A DNA stretch of 64,000 nt from positions 123,668 through 187,667 of the forward strand of contig BDIU01000221.1 in assembly GCA_002118135.1 (NCBI GenBank), given 5' to 3'. Source of the stretch: Trebouxia sp. TZW2008. Lineage: Eukaryota; Chlorophyta; Trebouxiophyceae; Trebouxiales; Trebouxiaceae. Shown in pieces: positions 34,001 through 44,452 of the stretch; within the stretch, counting starts at the first letter, position 1, and each line of letters begins with the position of its first letter. The notes beneath the pieces were generated by a model. It was not told the DNA's origin, made no database searches, and was given only the letters and a program-made list of their open reading frames with translations. The position numbers were made by a program, and so were the translations under genes.

Positions 34001-35762
34001 AATGCTGTCTCGCCTGTACACGTCTCCTGTTACTAGAAAGCTTTTCTCGCCTTTGCGGAGAAGCTCTGCTTGATGAGCTGATGTGTGGCAGCGCAACACC
34101 TGCACCATTTTGCCTATCAAACAATCACATGTCATTGTGCCACTCAATGAGCTACACACCATAATGCCAATTCATTCAATCATATGTACCAAGTGTCATA
34201 TGGCTTCAACAGGGGATCATACAGACACCGACAGTGTACATCAGTGCGGTAAATTCTCTTTGTAAGGACACTCAATATAAGGACTATCTTGATGTAAGGA
34301 CAACGCCATTGGTGACCAATCACTGCATTCTGACTGCAATGGTCCCTCTGAGTAAGGACAATTCGATGTAAGGACAAACAGCTTGGTAAGCAAAGCAGTC
34401 ATTACAAAGAAAGTTGACTGTACATCCAAATTAGGAGCATGTTGGCCATGCAGCGTCACTCACACAGGGCGATTACTTCCAACATGAGAGACAGTAAAGC
34501 GATGAGTGCTGGCTATGTGTAGCACAATACTGCTTGCACCAAAAGTGCTGCACTTTCATCTCCATTGAGGCAGTAACAACAATAGCTAGGTTTTCAGAGG
34601 TTTGCTATTGCCAAATGCATGAAAGACTACTGCAAAGACCTGTTCGACCTGGACGACGATCAGCTCATCTAGGTACATACAGAAGCTGCTGAGCCTGCCT
34701 AGCCCACGTTTTTAATGAATGAATGAAAATGACGATCAGCTGCACAGCGCGCTGAAAGACAGGCTCACAGATCTCAGACTAAAAAGGACTTACCGTGTCT
34801 TTGTCAACATAGTAGGTGTCATTTGGGTTCCTGCTGACGTGGTCTATCGGAGTCAGGACATCATCAAAGTTCTGCATTATCACAAAGCAGAATGAGTAGC
34901 AATCACAGGACCAGCACAACTGCAAGTCTGAAGGAGCTGAAGAAAAAGTGAGTCTCAATTGCTTGACTGACCGCTTTGGTGCTGACAATGGGGTAGAGAT
35001 CATCAAAGCTTGTGAAGCGTCCTGGGTAGTTTTTCTCGAAGTATTCTATGATGGCTTCTTTTATGATACAAATAGGATGATTGGGCTGCCTGCATGCATT
35101 ACGTCCACAGATCAAGTAATCATGCACTGCAGTGCTGCAAAATACAGCACTTGAGCGTGCAGGTGCTTATTTGCACTCAAAAGCACTGTTTGTTATAGCA
35201 GCACCAAATTCATGCGTGTGTAGCTGATTGTGGCCATGCATGACATACTGGTGTAGGTTCACGCCAATCTTCTGGAAAATGTTGTCTGTGACATTGTTTG
35301 CTTGGTTGTTGGTGATCACGTCTGCATTACAACAGCTTGGCGTTAGCACTAAAGATCTATATCGGTGCCAGGTGATTGGACGGTGAAGAATCTCTTGGCA
35401 GAAACTCTCACCCTCTCTGGACACTGTAACAGCGCTGGAGGTTGTGAGAGGCCTGTGTTGCCTGCATATCTTAGACTGGGTACCTGCGATGACAGGCCAC
35501 CCGTCAAAACAATTTCCAGGTGGCGGGCAGCACAAACTAAATTGTGCATACTTGAGGAGCGGGTGTTGCGGAGGGTGTTTTGCAGGCGCCACTGCCTCAG
35601 GCCCGTGCGGATAGGCTCTGCAAACATATTCAAATTAAGTGTGCACATGTGAGCAAGTGCCTGCTGAGCAGTCCCGGGCAGAAACGCACCTGAGGCGACG
35701 CTGTGCAACCGACACAGCTTCGGACATGTCCCAAAACGCGACACAGCTTGCGCCATCGACAT
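31039..35762 (-). CDS. Organellar phenylalanyl-tRNA synthetase, 10 exons
   Basis: Charges organellar tRNA-Phe as a monomeric class II synthetase. Exons: 35762-35690, 35617-35552, 35321-35249, 35089-34972, 34871-34794, 34099-33809, 33067-32943, 32360-32229, 31948-31801, 31170-31039; phases close to 411 residues. The first 45 or so residues ([20 protein letters not shown]...) are basic and lack acidic residues, as expected for a mitochondrial and/or plastid transit peptide. Then come [35 protein letters not shown], motif 2 [47 protein letters not shown], motif 3 [20 protein letters not shown], and a ferredoxin-fold anticodon-binding domain ([13 protein letters not shown] ... [20 protein letters not shown], ending VELR). 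The first two exons fit by phase only. Several introns carry echoes and one carries a MITE-like element. Confidence 0.94.
31265..31540 (-). repeat. Three echoes of the PheRS last-exon acceptor
   Basis: The exon start with acceptor (plus strand ggcttgttctttgctgcggcacaacaaacacatgctcagc at 31158-31198) recurs at about 31271 (catgctttgctgcagcaaaacacgcac..ttcagcatcacc), 31387 (ggcttgttctttgctgcagtacctcagcaacatg..gagcatcagca) and 31498 (ggtctatgctgcagcacaacattaacatgctcagcatcagca). Units are about 110-115 bp, upstream of the exon on the minus strand. Confidence 0.8.
32656..32945 (-). repeat. Tandem copies near PheRS exon 7's donor
   Basis: Two blocks (32690-32800 and 32850-32950) share cttgc/tttgtgcactcagcagg(c/g)tcat.tagct.tatcagcaa and gag.agg.cgacccaa-like ends. 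They lie in the intron after the exon that ends at 32943. Confidence 0.55.
33140..33225 (-). repeat. Upstream echo of PheRS exon 7
   Basis: aaatgcacaccccaacacctccagccacagtccctcaaataagatctccagctt mirrors 33001-33055, the sequence coding [19 protein letters not shown]. It is about 75% alike by eye with coding sense lost. Confidence 0.8.
33645..33790 (-). repeat. Two downstream echoes of PheRS exon 6's 3' end
   Basis: The exon end with donor (ggctcaccgtgaaaggaaagtaagcgtccacaaacttcatctc at 33802-33845, coding VDAYFPFT) recurs at about 33731 (gttctcactgtgaaggaacaagcatccagaactttctc) and 33661 (ggcttgctgtgaagggaaagtacagcattcacgatactccatctc). Units are about 70 bp. Confidence 0.8.
34249..34405 (+). 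mobile_element. MITE-like element, copy 4 (best preserved)
   Basis: 157 bp in PheRS intron 5. It starts gtaaattctctttgtaaggac and ends gtaagcaaagcagtcattac. The ends are imperfect inverted repeats (GTAA..T..CTTTG against GTAATGACTGCTTTG). Internally it holds four copies of atgtaaggaca/ctaaggacaat-like motifs. No open frame is present. Confidence 0.65.
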
Positions 35763-36315
35763 GACTTTATCGGGCAATTGTGATCAGAATGAACACATGC
35801 GCGGTGAACAAATCTAGATTGCCTCTGCCGCAACGCTGCGCACGCAAGAAATGTGGCGTAGCTTTTCTCAAGAATGTAGCCTTGCTGAACCCTTGGTTCG
35901 TTTTGTGACTGATATATCTCAAAATATTAGTCACATTAGTAAAGCGATGGCACCTAATAGCCCGAGGTGAAAGTGACAGCAGAGAAAGCGCGAACATGTG
36001 TCTACAGACGTCCTGCGATAGCTGTCGCAAGCCCACTTGGAAGGGCTGTGGTCGTCATGTCGATCAGGTACCGCCACGCCATCTTGTTGTCGACTGCAGT
36101 TGATGTTTGTGACTGGAGCAGCACCTGCCTACGGTGCCGCAGGCTTTGAAGGATGTGCCTGTGGAGCAACGCTGTAAGTGTAAGCCTTGCACGCAACTGG
36201 AGCAAGATCAGGGAAATGCAGGCGGGGGCCAGTGCACTTAGACTACACAACTAAATTCAGTTGAATTTTAGGTTTTCGCCAAGGCAGTCTGGCGCCAGTC
36301 ATGCTGATCTGCATG
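35763..36315. other. Intergenic, PheRS promoter side and EI24 3' flank
   Basis: Nothing recognised. Both neighbours are on the minus strand, so this holds the PheRS promoter and the EI24-like terminator. Confidence 0.45.
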
Positions 36316-38460
36316 TCAAGGCGCGTCTCTACTGCGACCCACATCAAGGCCATGCACCGCCCAAGCTGACACGCGTCGCAAGCTTGCAAAGATGGTGTCA
36401 AACTTTCGAATCAGGGCTGTGGTCACTCGCTGAGCTGTGTAAAAGACTGGCACGCTGCCCAAATTGAGCTGCCTGCCTGCAGCTGCCTCGTTCCTTGCGA
36501 CTGCACGCAAAGCAGCACGTGTATGCCAGGAGAGGCTCTTTGAGTCGATCGCTCAAGTGCTCTGTTCATAAGTCTGCCAAGCAACTGCGTGCATGCAACT
36601 CAGACAACATGGCATAGACTCAAACGCATGGTGTGGGCAGCATACAAGGTGGCACACAACATATAACCCTAGGTGCAAGCAAAACTGTGACAAGCAAGTT
36701 GCAGTGATTGCCTTCTGTCAAACAGCATAAAAGCAGCAGCTCACCTTCTTGATATCGTGCTTGTGGTTCAGCCTCACAAGCCACCAAAACAAACAGGGGA
36801 AAAGCCATTCCCATCAGGGCTTCACTCAGCAGGAATGGGAACAACAGCTGCGGTATGACGCAAAGACTGCCAAATCCTGCAACAAGAAAGCAAGTCATTG
36901 CTGCTTGCATGTATGTTTGCACAAAGCCAAATCACAACAAAAACAGAAACGAAAAACAGAAAGACTTACGCCATGAATTGTCTGCTGTCAGTGCAGGCAG
37001 CCCAGGATCAACAAAATCGCATTTTGACTGCATACAGGTCAATCTTGCTGATGTGTCAGCAAAACTCACCTGCAAAGTAAGTCCAGTGAGTCTGGAAGAA
37101 CTGGATTCTGTTCTTCAGCGGAAGATTGCTGAGACTCCACTTGTAGTCAAACCAGTAAAACGCATAAACCCAGGAAGTCAGCAACAAGCGCAATGGCTGA
37201 CCTGCAAGGCACGTCACATAAACACCACATCACTGTAAATACTGTTAATTTTTGAGAAGTACAGACACATGCTTCACAAAAGGCAAGCATCCCAACAAGA
37301 GGCACATAGGCAAAGTGTGCGAGCGTAAGCTGCTCACAACAATCTGTACTGCCAGGCAGACTGTCCTGCCAGACAGACTGTACTGCTAGACAGACTGTAC
37401 TGCCAGACAGACTGTGCTGCACCAGCTTTGGAGCTGTGCCATTGCCAAGACATCCACCCGTATGCACAAGCTGATGGCCGCCAGCAGAATTAATGATAAG
37501 CATGCTGACTCACCTATATATGGTACATGTCGCGCGACCATGGCTTGCACGAGAAATACACTAAACAGCAGTACACGATACATCTCTTGGGCTAAGAATA
37601 CATTCAGAGGCTGAGCTGCATGCCTAAGCTTCTGTTTTTGGCGTCCCTCAGCTGCAGCACGCTTCTGTAACACATTAAATGCATGTTCTGCAATTTCCTG
37701 ATACCTGAACAAAGACAAATGCATCTGCTGTTAGGCAATGTCTGCTTATAGCTTGCTTGGGTTGTTGCAAAAGGAAACACAGCTAAGGTAGCAAGCGCTG
37801 AAACAATAAATGCGCATGCATGAATACATTAGCTAAATGCTTGTGCTTGAGAAAGCAGCAGAAGCCACTTACCATAGACAATTGACCAGAAGACTTATGC
37901 TATATGCTGGAAGGAGCCATAGCCAAGTATAGATAGCAACAATCAAACTGTTTGCAGCCTGCACTAGTAGTTGTGGAGCCCAGCTGTGCATTGAGATATG
38001 CAACAGCCAGTGTGCTCCTGGCTTGAGGACAAACTGCAGCAACAAGATGCTGCCGAGAAAGATGACGCCATTGAGCACAAAACACTGGGAGATCTTCCTC
38101 TGCAGCAGACAGCTATATTGATATGTAGGCTCTGCCATTCTGGACAGTCTCAATGTGAAGTAGATTGCTATGCCTGAACTTGTAAATTGCAGGAGGCGTT
38201 TACAAGCTGCCTGGGTCTTACCAGGATATGGTGATCATGTACGAAGAAGACCAAGCATCGGTGTAAAGAGAGTGCGTCTTTGAGTCCAGCCCACCTACAC
38301 AAGCTTGCCAGTGAGTCCCATCCGGCCCGCACAAGCTGCATACAAAACACAAACACATGGAGATCGCTGCAGCTCGACTTACCACAATACGCCTATAGCT
38401 CGGAGCGAGTGCACGTATCCAGAACCTTTCAAAGAGGCATGCATAGCACTCAAGCAGCAT
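36316..38460 (-). CDS. EI24-like ER membrane protein, 7 exons
   Basis: Exons: 38460-38383, 38335-38222, 38099-37873, 37704-37514, 37201-37070, 36876-36745, 36476-36316; phases close to 344 residues, matching the roughly 340 of EI24/PIG8. EI24 is an ER multipass protein linked to autophagy. Visible features: WDSLASLCRWAGLKDALSLH, VLNGVIFLGSILLLQFVL (span), LIVAIYTWLWLLPAYSISLL (span), WYQEIAEHAFNVLQKRAA, MYRVLLFSVFLVQAMVA, WVYAFYWFDYKWSLSNLPLK, RIQFFQTHWTYFAGFGSLCV, LMGMAFPLFVLVACEAEP and YTAQRVTTALIRKFD. The YxWFxYKW and HWxYFxGFG motifs are the family signature. The C-terminal tail is basic. All introns are GT-AG, and echoes are not obvious except a short tandem repeat in intron 4. Confidence 0.88.
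37335..37425. repeat. About 18-bp tandem repeat in the EI24 intron
   Basis: (cagacagactgt(a/c)ctgc(c/t)ag)n, about 4-5 units, e.g. ctgccagacagactgtactg. Confidence 0.9.
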
Positions 38461-39323
38461 CGGCAAGCGGAGAATTCGACATCAACAAAGAAACATCGAC
38501 AAATGTAACGCACAGGCTACAGGTCAGCAAGCGTTAAGCGGTGTGCCAGCCAGGTTGTCATTGTCGCTGATGCTGACTTTGCCCAGCAGCTGCAGGGATT
38601 GAAGCGCGCCAGCAGTATTTGATCGCTTTTATGCAAATACAGAGCTTGGCAAGCCATGTCGCGGTGTGTTCACAGCCGCTGCTTGAGGTGCAGATTCTGC
38701 CTTGGAAGGCCACTCAATGCAGCAGCGGCACTATAGCAGGTGTGCCCAAGACCAGTGCAATGCAAGTGTAATGCTGCCTGACCAAACCATTTTCCCGCGC
38801 TGTTACCAGAGCCTGGTCAACAACACTGCCCAACTACATTTGTTGCAAACCTGGATTTGAACATTTCAATCCGATTGCTTCTCACATGTGAGAAGCAAGC
38901 TTCTTGCCCCATGCTTGCTTGTGCCTTGATGCAGAGCAATAGAGTGCATTTGACACGAGGCTTTGTGACACGAAGCTTTGTGACAGCTCGACTGTGGCAA
39001 CGTAATTACAATTTGCTGGAGTGCACCAGAAAGAGGTCTCAGCAATTCCCAAAAGCCGTGAAACCTGCACAACACCCTTGTCTGAGCATCAGCAGAGATA
39101 CAGCAGCTGCACACAACTGGCAAGCTAGGGTAGCCTGCAAAGTGAACTATACACAGGACAAACAGCTGACGTGTAGCATTTGCATATAGTCACTGCAACA
39201 GCTGCGCAATATCTGCATCATGTTGGGTATGATAGCTATCACACATGTTCTCATGCCCAAGCAGCCAACAAATCTCATACGGCTCACTGATGCAGAACTT
39301 GTCAACTCACCAGTCGAGGCAGA
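38461..39323. other. Intergenic, EI24 promoter side and eL15 3' flank
   Basis: No gene established. A frame at 38857-39189 lacks recognisable features. tttgtgacacgaagctttgtgaca around 38960 is a short direct repeat. Confidence 0.45.
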
Positions 39324-40650
39324 CTAACGATATCTCTTGAGGCTGAGGCTGTTGTTCCTCTTCCATGTGGCGCGTCTGCTAGGCCGCAGCTTGTTGCTGG
39401 CATGACCCTTGTGTCGCAGACCTCTGTATTTCTTGCCAGTGCTGGTAAGACCACGTAGCTCACGGTGCTTGTGCACTGGGTTCACAATCCAGTTGATGCG
39501 TGCATCCTGCACCACAGTCAGTGTTGCATTTCAATCCTGCTGTTCCCTGGTCTGCAACTTTATCACTTTCAAAGTGACCTCAGCTGATTGGCTGTTGTGA
39601 TCCATATGCAACGCCATGCTGACTGGTAGCGACACCCTGCGCCACCTTTTAAGAAAGCGCACCAATTGCGCTTTCTTAGAATCACATGGCATGCGCATGC
39701 TGCTGTAGCTAGCCCACTGTATACCAGGCATACAAAGCTGGCACAACTGGCACAACAGGCACGCTCCACGCTGTGCCATGCACACAGTGTTGGCACTTGG
39801 CAGCATTGTGCGATGCAAGACTGGCTGCGCTAGCTTAGCCTGCATTGCCGTACCTTGCGGATTGCAGTGTGGTGGGGGTCAACCAAGATGACCTCAAAGT
39901 ACTTGTAGGTTGAGTCCTGCATGCCATGCAGATTGCATATTAGCTACTGAGCTTTGCATTGCAGACATTGCATGAGCATCATCATGTTTTGGCAAAGGTC
40001 CCCTCCATTCATGATTTGTGTACATGATGCAGCCATAATTCCAACAGCAGTGGGTCATGATACAGGAATACTGTGACCAGACTCACCTGGTTTACCCAGT
40101 ATGAGTTCAAGACTCTAAGGCCTCCTAGCTTGCGGCCTGCCCTCTCCTCTGCTACACTCTTGAGGTTCCTGGTTGGCTTGAGCTGGGTGATACCTTGCCT
40201 GACTGGCTTACCATACACAATACCCTGCACAAAGCCATAGGCTGTGAGCCCAAGTGCTGTAGTTCTTAGTGCTGCTTGCACTCAGGTCTACATGTGCTGG
40301 GTAGCAGGGTGGCTGCTGTTGATGTCAACGCTGCTGAGTAACAGCTGACCTTGGATACGGGCTTCTTTCTGCCTCCACGGCGGACTCGGACGCGGTAGAT
40401 GACAAAGCCCTGCTTTGCCTTGTAACCCAACATGCGAGCCTTGTCCGGCCTGGATGGGCCTGTCAAGCGAAGAATGCCTGGTAGCTGGCGGTACTCCCAG
40501 CAGCGGACACGCAGCAGAAATCGCAGAACATCGCTCTGCTTCTTTTTCCACAACTCTTCAACATACTGCACATCGAAGGCAAGTGAATTAGCTGAGTGGC
40601 ACAGCCGAAAGACGTGCTTCATCAGCAGCACTGACCTTGTACGCTCCCAT
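39324..40650 (-). CDS. RPL15: 60S ribosomal protein eL15, 5 exons
   Basis: Exons 40650-40636 (MGAYK), 40565-40350, 40224-40087, 39916-39854 and 39506-39324 join in phase 0 at every junction to give 204 residues, exactly the usual eL15 length. Diagnostic stretches: [100 protein letters not shown] and [20 protein letters not shown]. It is a core component of the large subunit, in contact with 28S rRNA. The five-codon first exon is typical of ribosomal protein genes. Introns are short and free of echo arrays. Confidence 0.97.
39650..39678. repeat. 11-bp hairpin in an eL15 intron
   Basis: TAAGAAAGCGC, loop ACCAATT, GCGCTTTCTTA, a perfect stem in intron 4. Confidence 0.85.
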
Positions 40651-41009
40651 CCTGCAAGACCTTCACTTCACCACTTCACCAGGTGCTCCTCCCGAGCACT
40701 CTAGCAGAAAGAGTTAAGCGCTGCTCAACTTGCCCTATGTCGGCGGCCTTGTTAGAGAACTTGCCAAAACAGGCTGTTACGCTGTCACGCACAGTCACAC
40801 TGTTACGCACAATCACACGCTCATCCCTGAACTTGCGCCACATGCGATGCGTTTGTGTGGCATGCTCTTCGCACAATCAAGATCTCCCGTACTCCGCTTG
40901 CACTTACATATGCAGCAAGAATAAGGCAGCAGTTGACGAGTGCAAAGCTTGACGAGCTTGACGTGCCTGGAGCAGCCTCGATTTACGGACTGACATTGGT
41001 GCCGGGAGT
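40651..41009. promoter_or_regulatory. Bidirectional promoter, eL15 / plastid protein
   Basis: About 360 bp between divergent start codons. Contains direct repeats of gtcac(g/a)cacagtcacac-type sequence at 40787-40820 but no recognised element. Confidence 0.45.
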
Positions 41010-42267
41010 ATGGCCTTGACTTTACATTGTCACTGCAAGACCATCGTGTCTCAGCATAGATGTCCAGCGGTCAGCTTCAGGCAGTCGCATCACTCGCTAC
41101 GTCAGCTAAGACCTGCGTCAGCAGTCGACAGGCAATCTTACCGTCCCCGATGTACACCTCTGTGTGCAAAAAAGAATGGTGAAGACCAAGCAGGTACCAC
41201 TGCATCTCCAGAAAAATTTGCTGTGCCAGGAAAGAGATGACTGTGCCTGAGTCTCAGCTCCTTGCATGACAGCCCTGGTTGAAGAGCACCCTGATCACTG
41301 TTTGCATATGCAGAGTCTCCAGAATCCTTGTTTGCCAAGGAGCTGAACAGGCGAGGCATTGATAAGTCAAAACTGGGTAATGCAGAAGGTAAGCAAGTGC
41401 TGGCATGCATGTTTGCAACCAGCAGAACAGGAGTCAGTTGTCACACACACCAACCATGCCACATCTTGTAACCTTTCAGATAGGCAAGGTCAGCCCAGCA
41501 GCTCAAAGGGACCATCGCCAGCTCCTCAATTTGCACAGAATCGTGAAGAGGGTGGGCAGTTGCAGCGCTCAAGGAAACTGAACAGTGAAGGCCTAGAGGT
41601 ACTGCAGATGACACTCGTCATGCATATGCTTGATGCAATTCCCCTGCGTTGCAAGTGTGAATCGTACTCTTTTGGCTGTGCAGCCTCTTATCTTGTGCAA
41701 AGCTGCTACGCATGCTATGCATGACAAGGTGGCTGGCTGCAGGGCCTCATACCAAGAGTTTCGTCGTTGGCCCAACTTGGTGGCTCAATCTTCTTGGCGT
41801 TTCTTCCAGCAGTGGCTGTCATCTCCCTTTTGTTTTCGGCTATATACTTCGTGAGTGGCTAGAGCAGACTTTTGGTCTGCTGTCAATGCTGCCTGAGTGT
41901 CAATGCTGCCTGAATGCTTCCTGAATGTTTTGTGCAACATGAACCTGATGCACATGGTCTGCAAAACTAAGAAAAGACAAAGAAAAGTCTACGCAGTTAG
42001 ATGTCATAGCTATATGTGTCTTTGGCGAGGGTTGCCATAACTCTACTGCTAGCAGTTGACAGCACAATTGTGCTGAATTTTGAGAGAGCTCAGGCTGTTT
42101 GCAATGCTATATGATGCAATGCTTTCATGCAGGTGTATGGCCAGGACTTTGTGCACGGCGGTGATCACCGGAGATCTGCGCCACCGCCATACCTAGACCC
42201 CTTTGACTTGCTAGATGCACCCACAGTGGACCCAACAATCCCATTTCGACGAGATGCGCCAAAATAG
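41010..42267 (+). CDS. Predicted plastid-targeted single-span membrane protein
   Basis: Exons 41010-41193, 41314-41388, 41480-41598, 41743-41850 and 42133-42267 close in phase to 206 residues. The first 50 or so residues (MALTLHCHCKTIVSQHRCPA...) are Ser/Arg-rich with almost no acids, as in a chloroplast transit peptide. A charged, Ser/Gln-rich middle follows (KELNRRGIDKSKLG, GQLQRSRKLNSEG). Then comes one strong membrane span, LAQLGGSIFLAFLPAVAVIS through LFSAIYFV, and a tail YGQDFVHGG..PPPYLDPFDLL. This layout, with the Y-G-x-D-F-V-H and PPPYxDPxxLL tail, looks like a conserved green-lineage thylakoid or envelope protein of unknown function. I cannot name the family. Confidence 0.72.
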
Positions 42268-42720
42268 ACTGGCTGCCGGTCAAAGTTGTGTATCATATGT
42301 GGGTTGAGGACATCTCAAGCAGCAACAGCATCAGAGTCTGAAATGCTGTGACAATGTATTTGGTGGTGTTTCGTTGTGCCCTTCACAAATATTAAGTTGT
42401 GCACGTCAAGACTGAAGAATGGATATCATGGCAATCATTGATATTGCAAAAGCCCATTTCATTGGCTGGTATGTTTTACTTTTTGAGCGAGACTATAAGC
42501 GATCAAGTCAATGAACGAAGCACTGACAGACCTAACAAGCAAAACCGTGTACCCTGTCATTGCGTGGATATCACATGTGTGCCACATCCTGCAAATTCGA
42601 TTGCCTCTTGAGCACTCCATGCAAACACAGGAGATCAGTGGTGCTGCACTCAGTCAAGCTATGCCATTGCCATTTATGACGTAGTGCACTCTCTCTGCTG
42701 TTTTCTGAGAACTTTGGAGC
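42268..42720. other. 3' flank between convergent genes
   Basis: Nothing recognised. Holds the 3' UTRs of the plastid protein (+) and the ATP synthase subunit (-). Confidence 0.45.
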
Positions 42721-44054
42721 CTATGTCAATTTGGGTTTCAGTTGTGACAGGTCAACCTTGACCCATTCCAAACCATCCTTCCGCTTGGCAGCCTCCATCT
42801 CCTCAACAGCGCTTGTCCGCAAGTCATTTATGCTGTCTGTGTACTGTAGTAGCACACAATACAAGCTTAGTAGGTGTACAGTTGCCCCAGCAAAGACTCA
42901 AAACAGCAAAACCAAAGTAACTGAGACTCCGTCACGTTTGTCATTCAAACTTTGTCATACCTGCTCTACAACGCTTTGCTCCTTGATCTTCTCCAGGTCA
43001 TCTAGATTGTGCTTTTTGCCGATTTCCTGCGAAGTCTCAAATCTGTCAGCTCAGCAAAAGCTGCACAGCAACTTGTTGATACAGCTGCTTGTGGCCATTG
43101 CAGTGCATTTGCTCCTTGCAGTGTTGCCTGCTTACCCCAATTTTCTGTTGAAATAGTGACCACCCTTCCTCATTGTCGCCATCTAAGATTGCATCTGTCT
43201 TCTGCTCAACTTCGTCCACTGCTGCTGTGACCTCATTCAGTACTGTGTTGCCAAACTCACCCAGTGTGTCGCGCTGGATGGCAAATAGGCCAAGAAACTT
43301 TCGTACGTTGAAGCCAGCACACTCTAGGTCAAAGTCCATCTTTGCATTTGCCACCTCTACGGGGTCCAAAGCACCAGCCTGAGATGCATTGCAGTCGTTT
43401 TGCCTTTGTTACATTCTCATCAATTGTCAGGTTGCATACAACATTGTTCCAGAAGCAGCCCTTGCATGCAACATGCCTCTGGACATATTACACCTACCTG
43501 CTTTTTGATTCTCTGCATCTCATCAGCATACTTCTTGATGGCATCTGCGTCACCATCTATTGGAACTTGCACATTCTGCATTAGCATTGTCAGCTTGTAA
43601 TTGACTCGTTGCATGCGCCTCATTGCCTGTCCCCCATGACATGCACACACTGCTTGAGCACCTTTGCAGCTTCTGAGATTTGCTTGTACTGCTTCGTTTG
43701 CTCCTTGAAAGCTTGTATAACAATGTCATCATCATCGCCTGGAACGAGCATAAGTTAAAAGATTGTGCTGGCAAAAGACCAGTGTATATCAAGAGTGAGT
43801 GCTGAGAGGAGTCAGGCTCAATGGCTGTTGTAAATTGGTGATGAAGCAGCAGCATCACGGCACCTGCAGCTTGTTCAGCGGGTGCAGCACTGAATTGGCG
43901 CGTAGTTGATGCTGCGGCAGACCCCCGCGATCCTGACCTCTGCGACAGCGGACACGCATCTAAGTTTTGATGCTTAATCGCGAGCACCTGACCCCCGTCT
44001 CACACTCACCAGTTGTCGCAACGCCCCTCTGCCAGCCAGGGCAAATAACGACAT
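42721..44054 (-). CDS. Mitochondrial ATP synthase 24-kDa (MGP1-like) subunit, putative
   Basis: Exons: 44054-44010, 43939-43864, 43738-43647, 43626-43498, 43378-43136, 43026-42961, 42843-42721; phases close to 257 residues. The N-terminus (MSLFALAGRGALRQLRSGSR through RQFSAAPAEQAAG) is a clear mitochondrial presequence. The mature part is alpha-helical and charged: DDDIVIQAFKEQTKQYKQIS, VPIDGDADAIKKYADEMQRI, FNVRKFLGLFAIQRDTLGEF, NLDDLEKIKEQSVVEQ, TSAVEEMEAAKRKDGLEWVK. The order of a DxxA(I/V)K(K/Q)YA.xM..I segment, a central helix pair, and a C-terminal AVE(E/A)ME..K(R/K)K matches the plant mitochondrial F1Fo-ATP synthase 24-kDa subunit. Identity is modest, so the name is tentative while the targeting is well supported. 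Confidence 0.6.
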
Positions 44055-44452
44055 GGTTCAAACGGCGACAATTGTCGCTACAGCTTGACGCGGAATGTTG
44101 CGAATCAAGCAGCAGTCAGTGATCAATTCTTCTTGCCGAGGGCCTGATGCTTACTCATTGCTCTGTCCCACTGACGAACGGAGCGGTGGCAATCCGTATT
44201 GCAGACGCAATCCGTGCCCTTGCTGTTGAGAGCCTGTGCGCCTTGTGCTTTGCAGCGCAGCAACGCTGCTGATTTTGACAACGCGAAGTAGCCTCTGTAA
44301 TATCCATTGCATCTCGATCTAGATCGTGTTGCCGTCTGCTGCGCATCTGCGGGTCGCTGATTGCTTGTCTTGATTTGGGTCAGGCACACGCGTGCTTCGA
44401 CAGGTTGTTGTTTGCTGTAGAGTGACAACTGAGATTGCGGTGAAAAGGTCTC
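44055..44452. promoter_or_regulatory. Bidirectional promoter, ATP synthase subunit / RPN8
   Basis: About 400 bp between divergent starts. A minus-strand open frame (44512-44123) crosses it and ends CVCNTDCHRSVRQWDRAMSK..., but it lacks an upstream ATG and known features. Confidence 0.4.
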
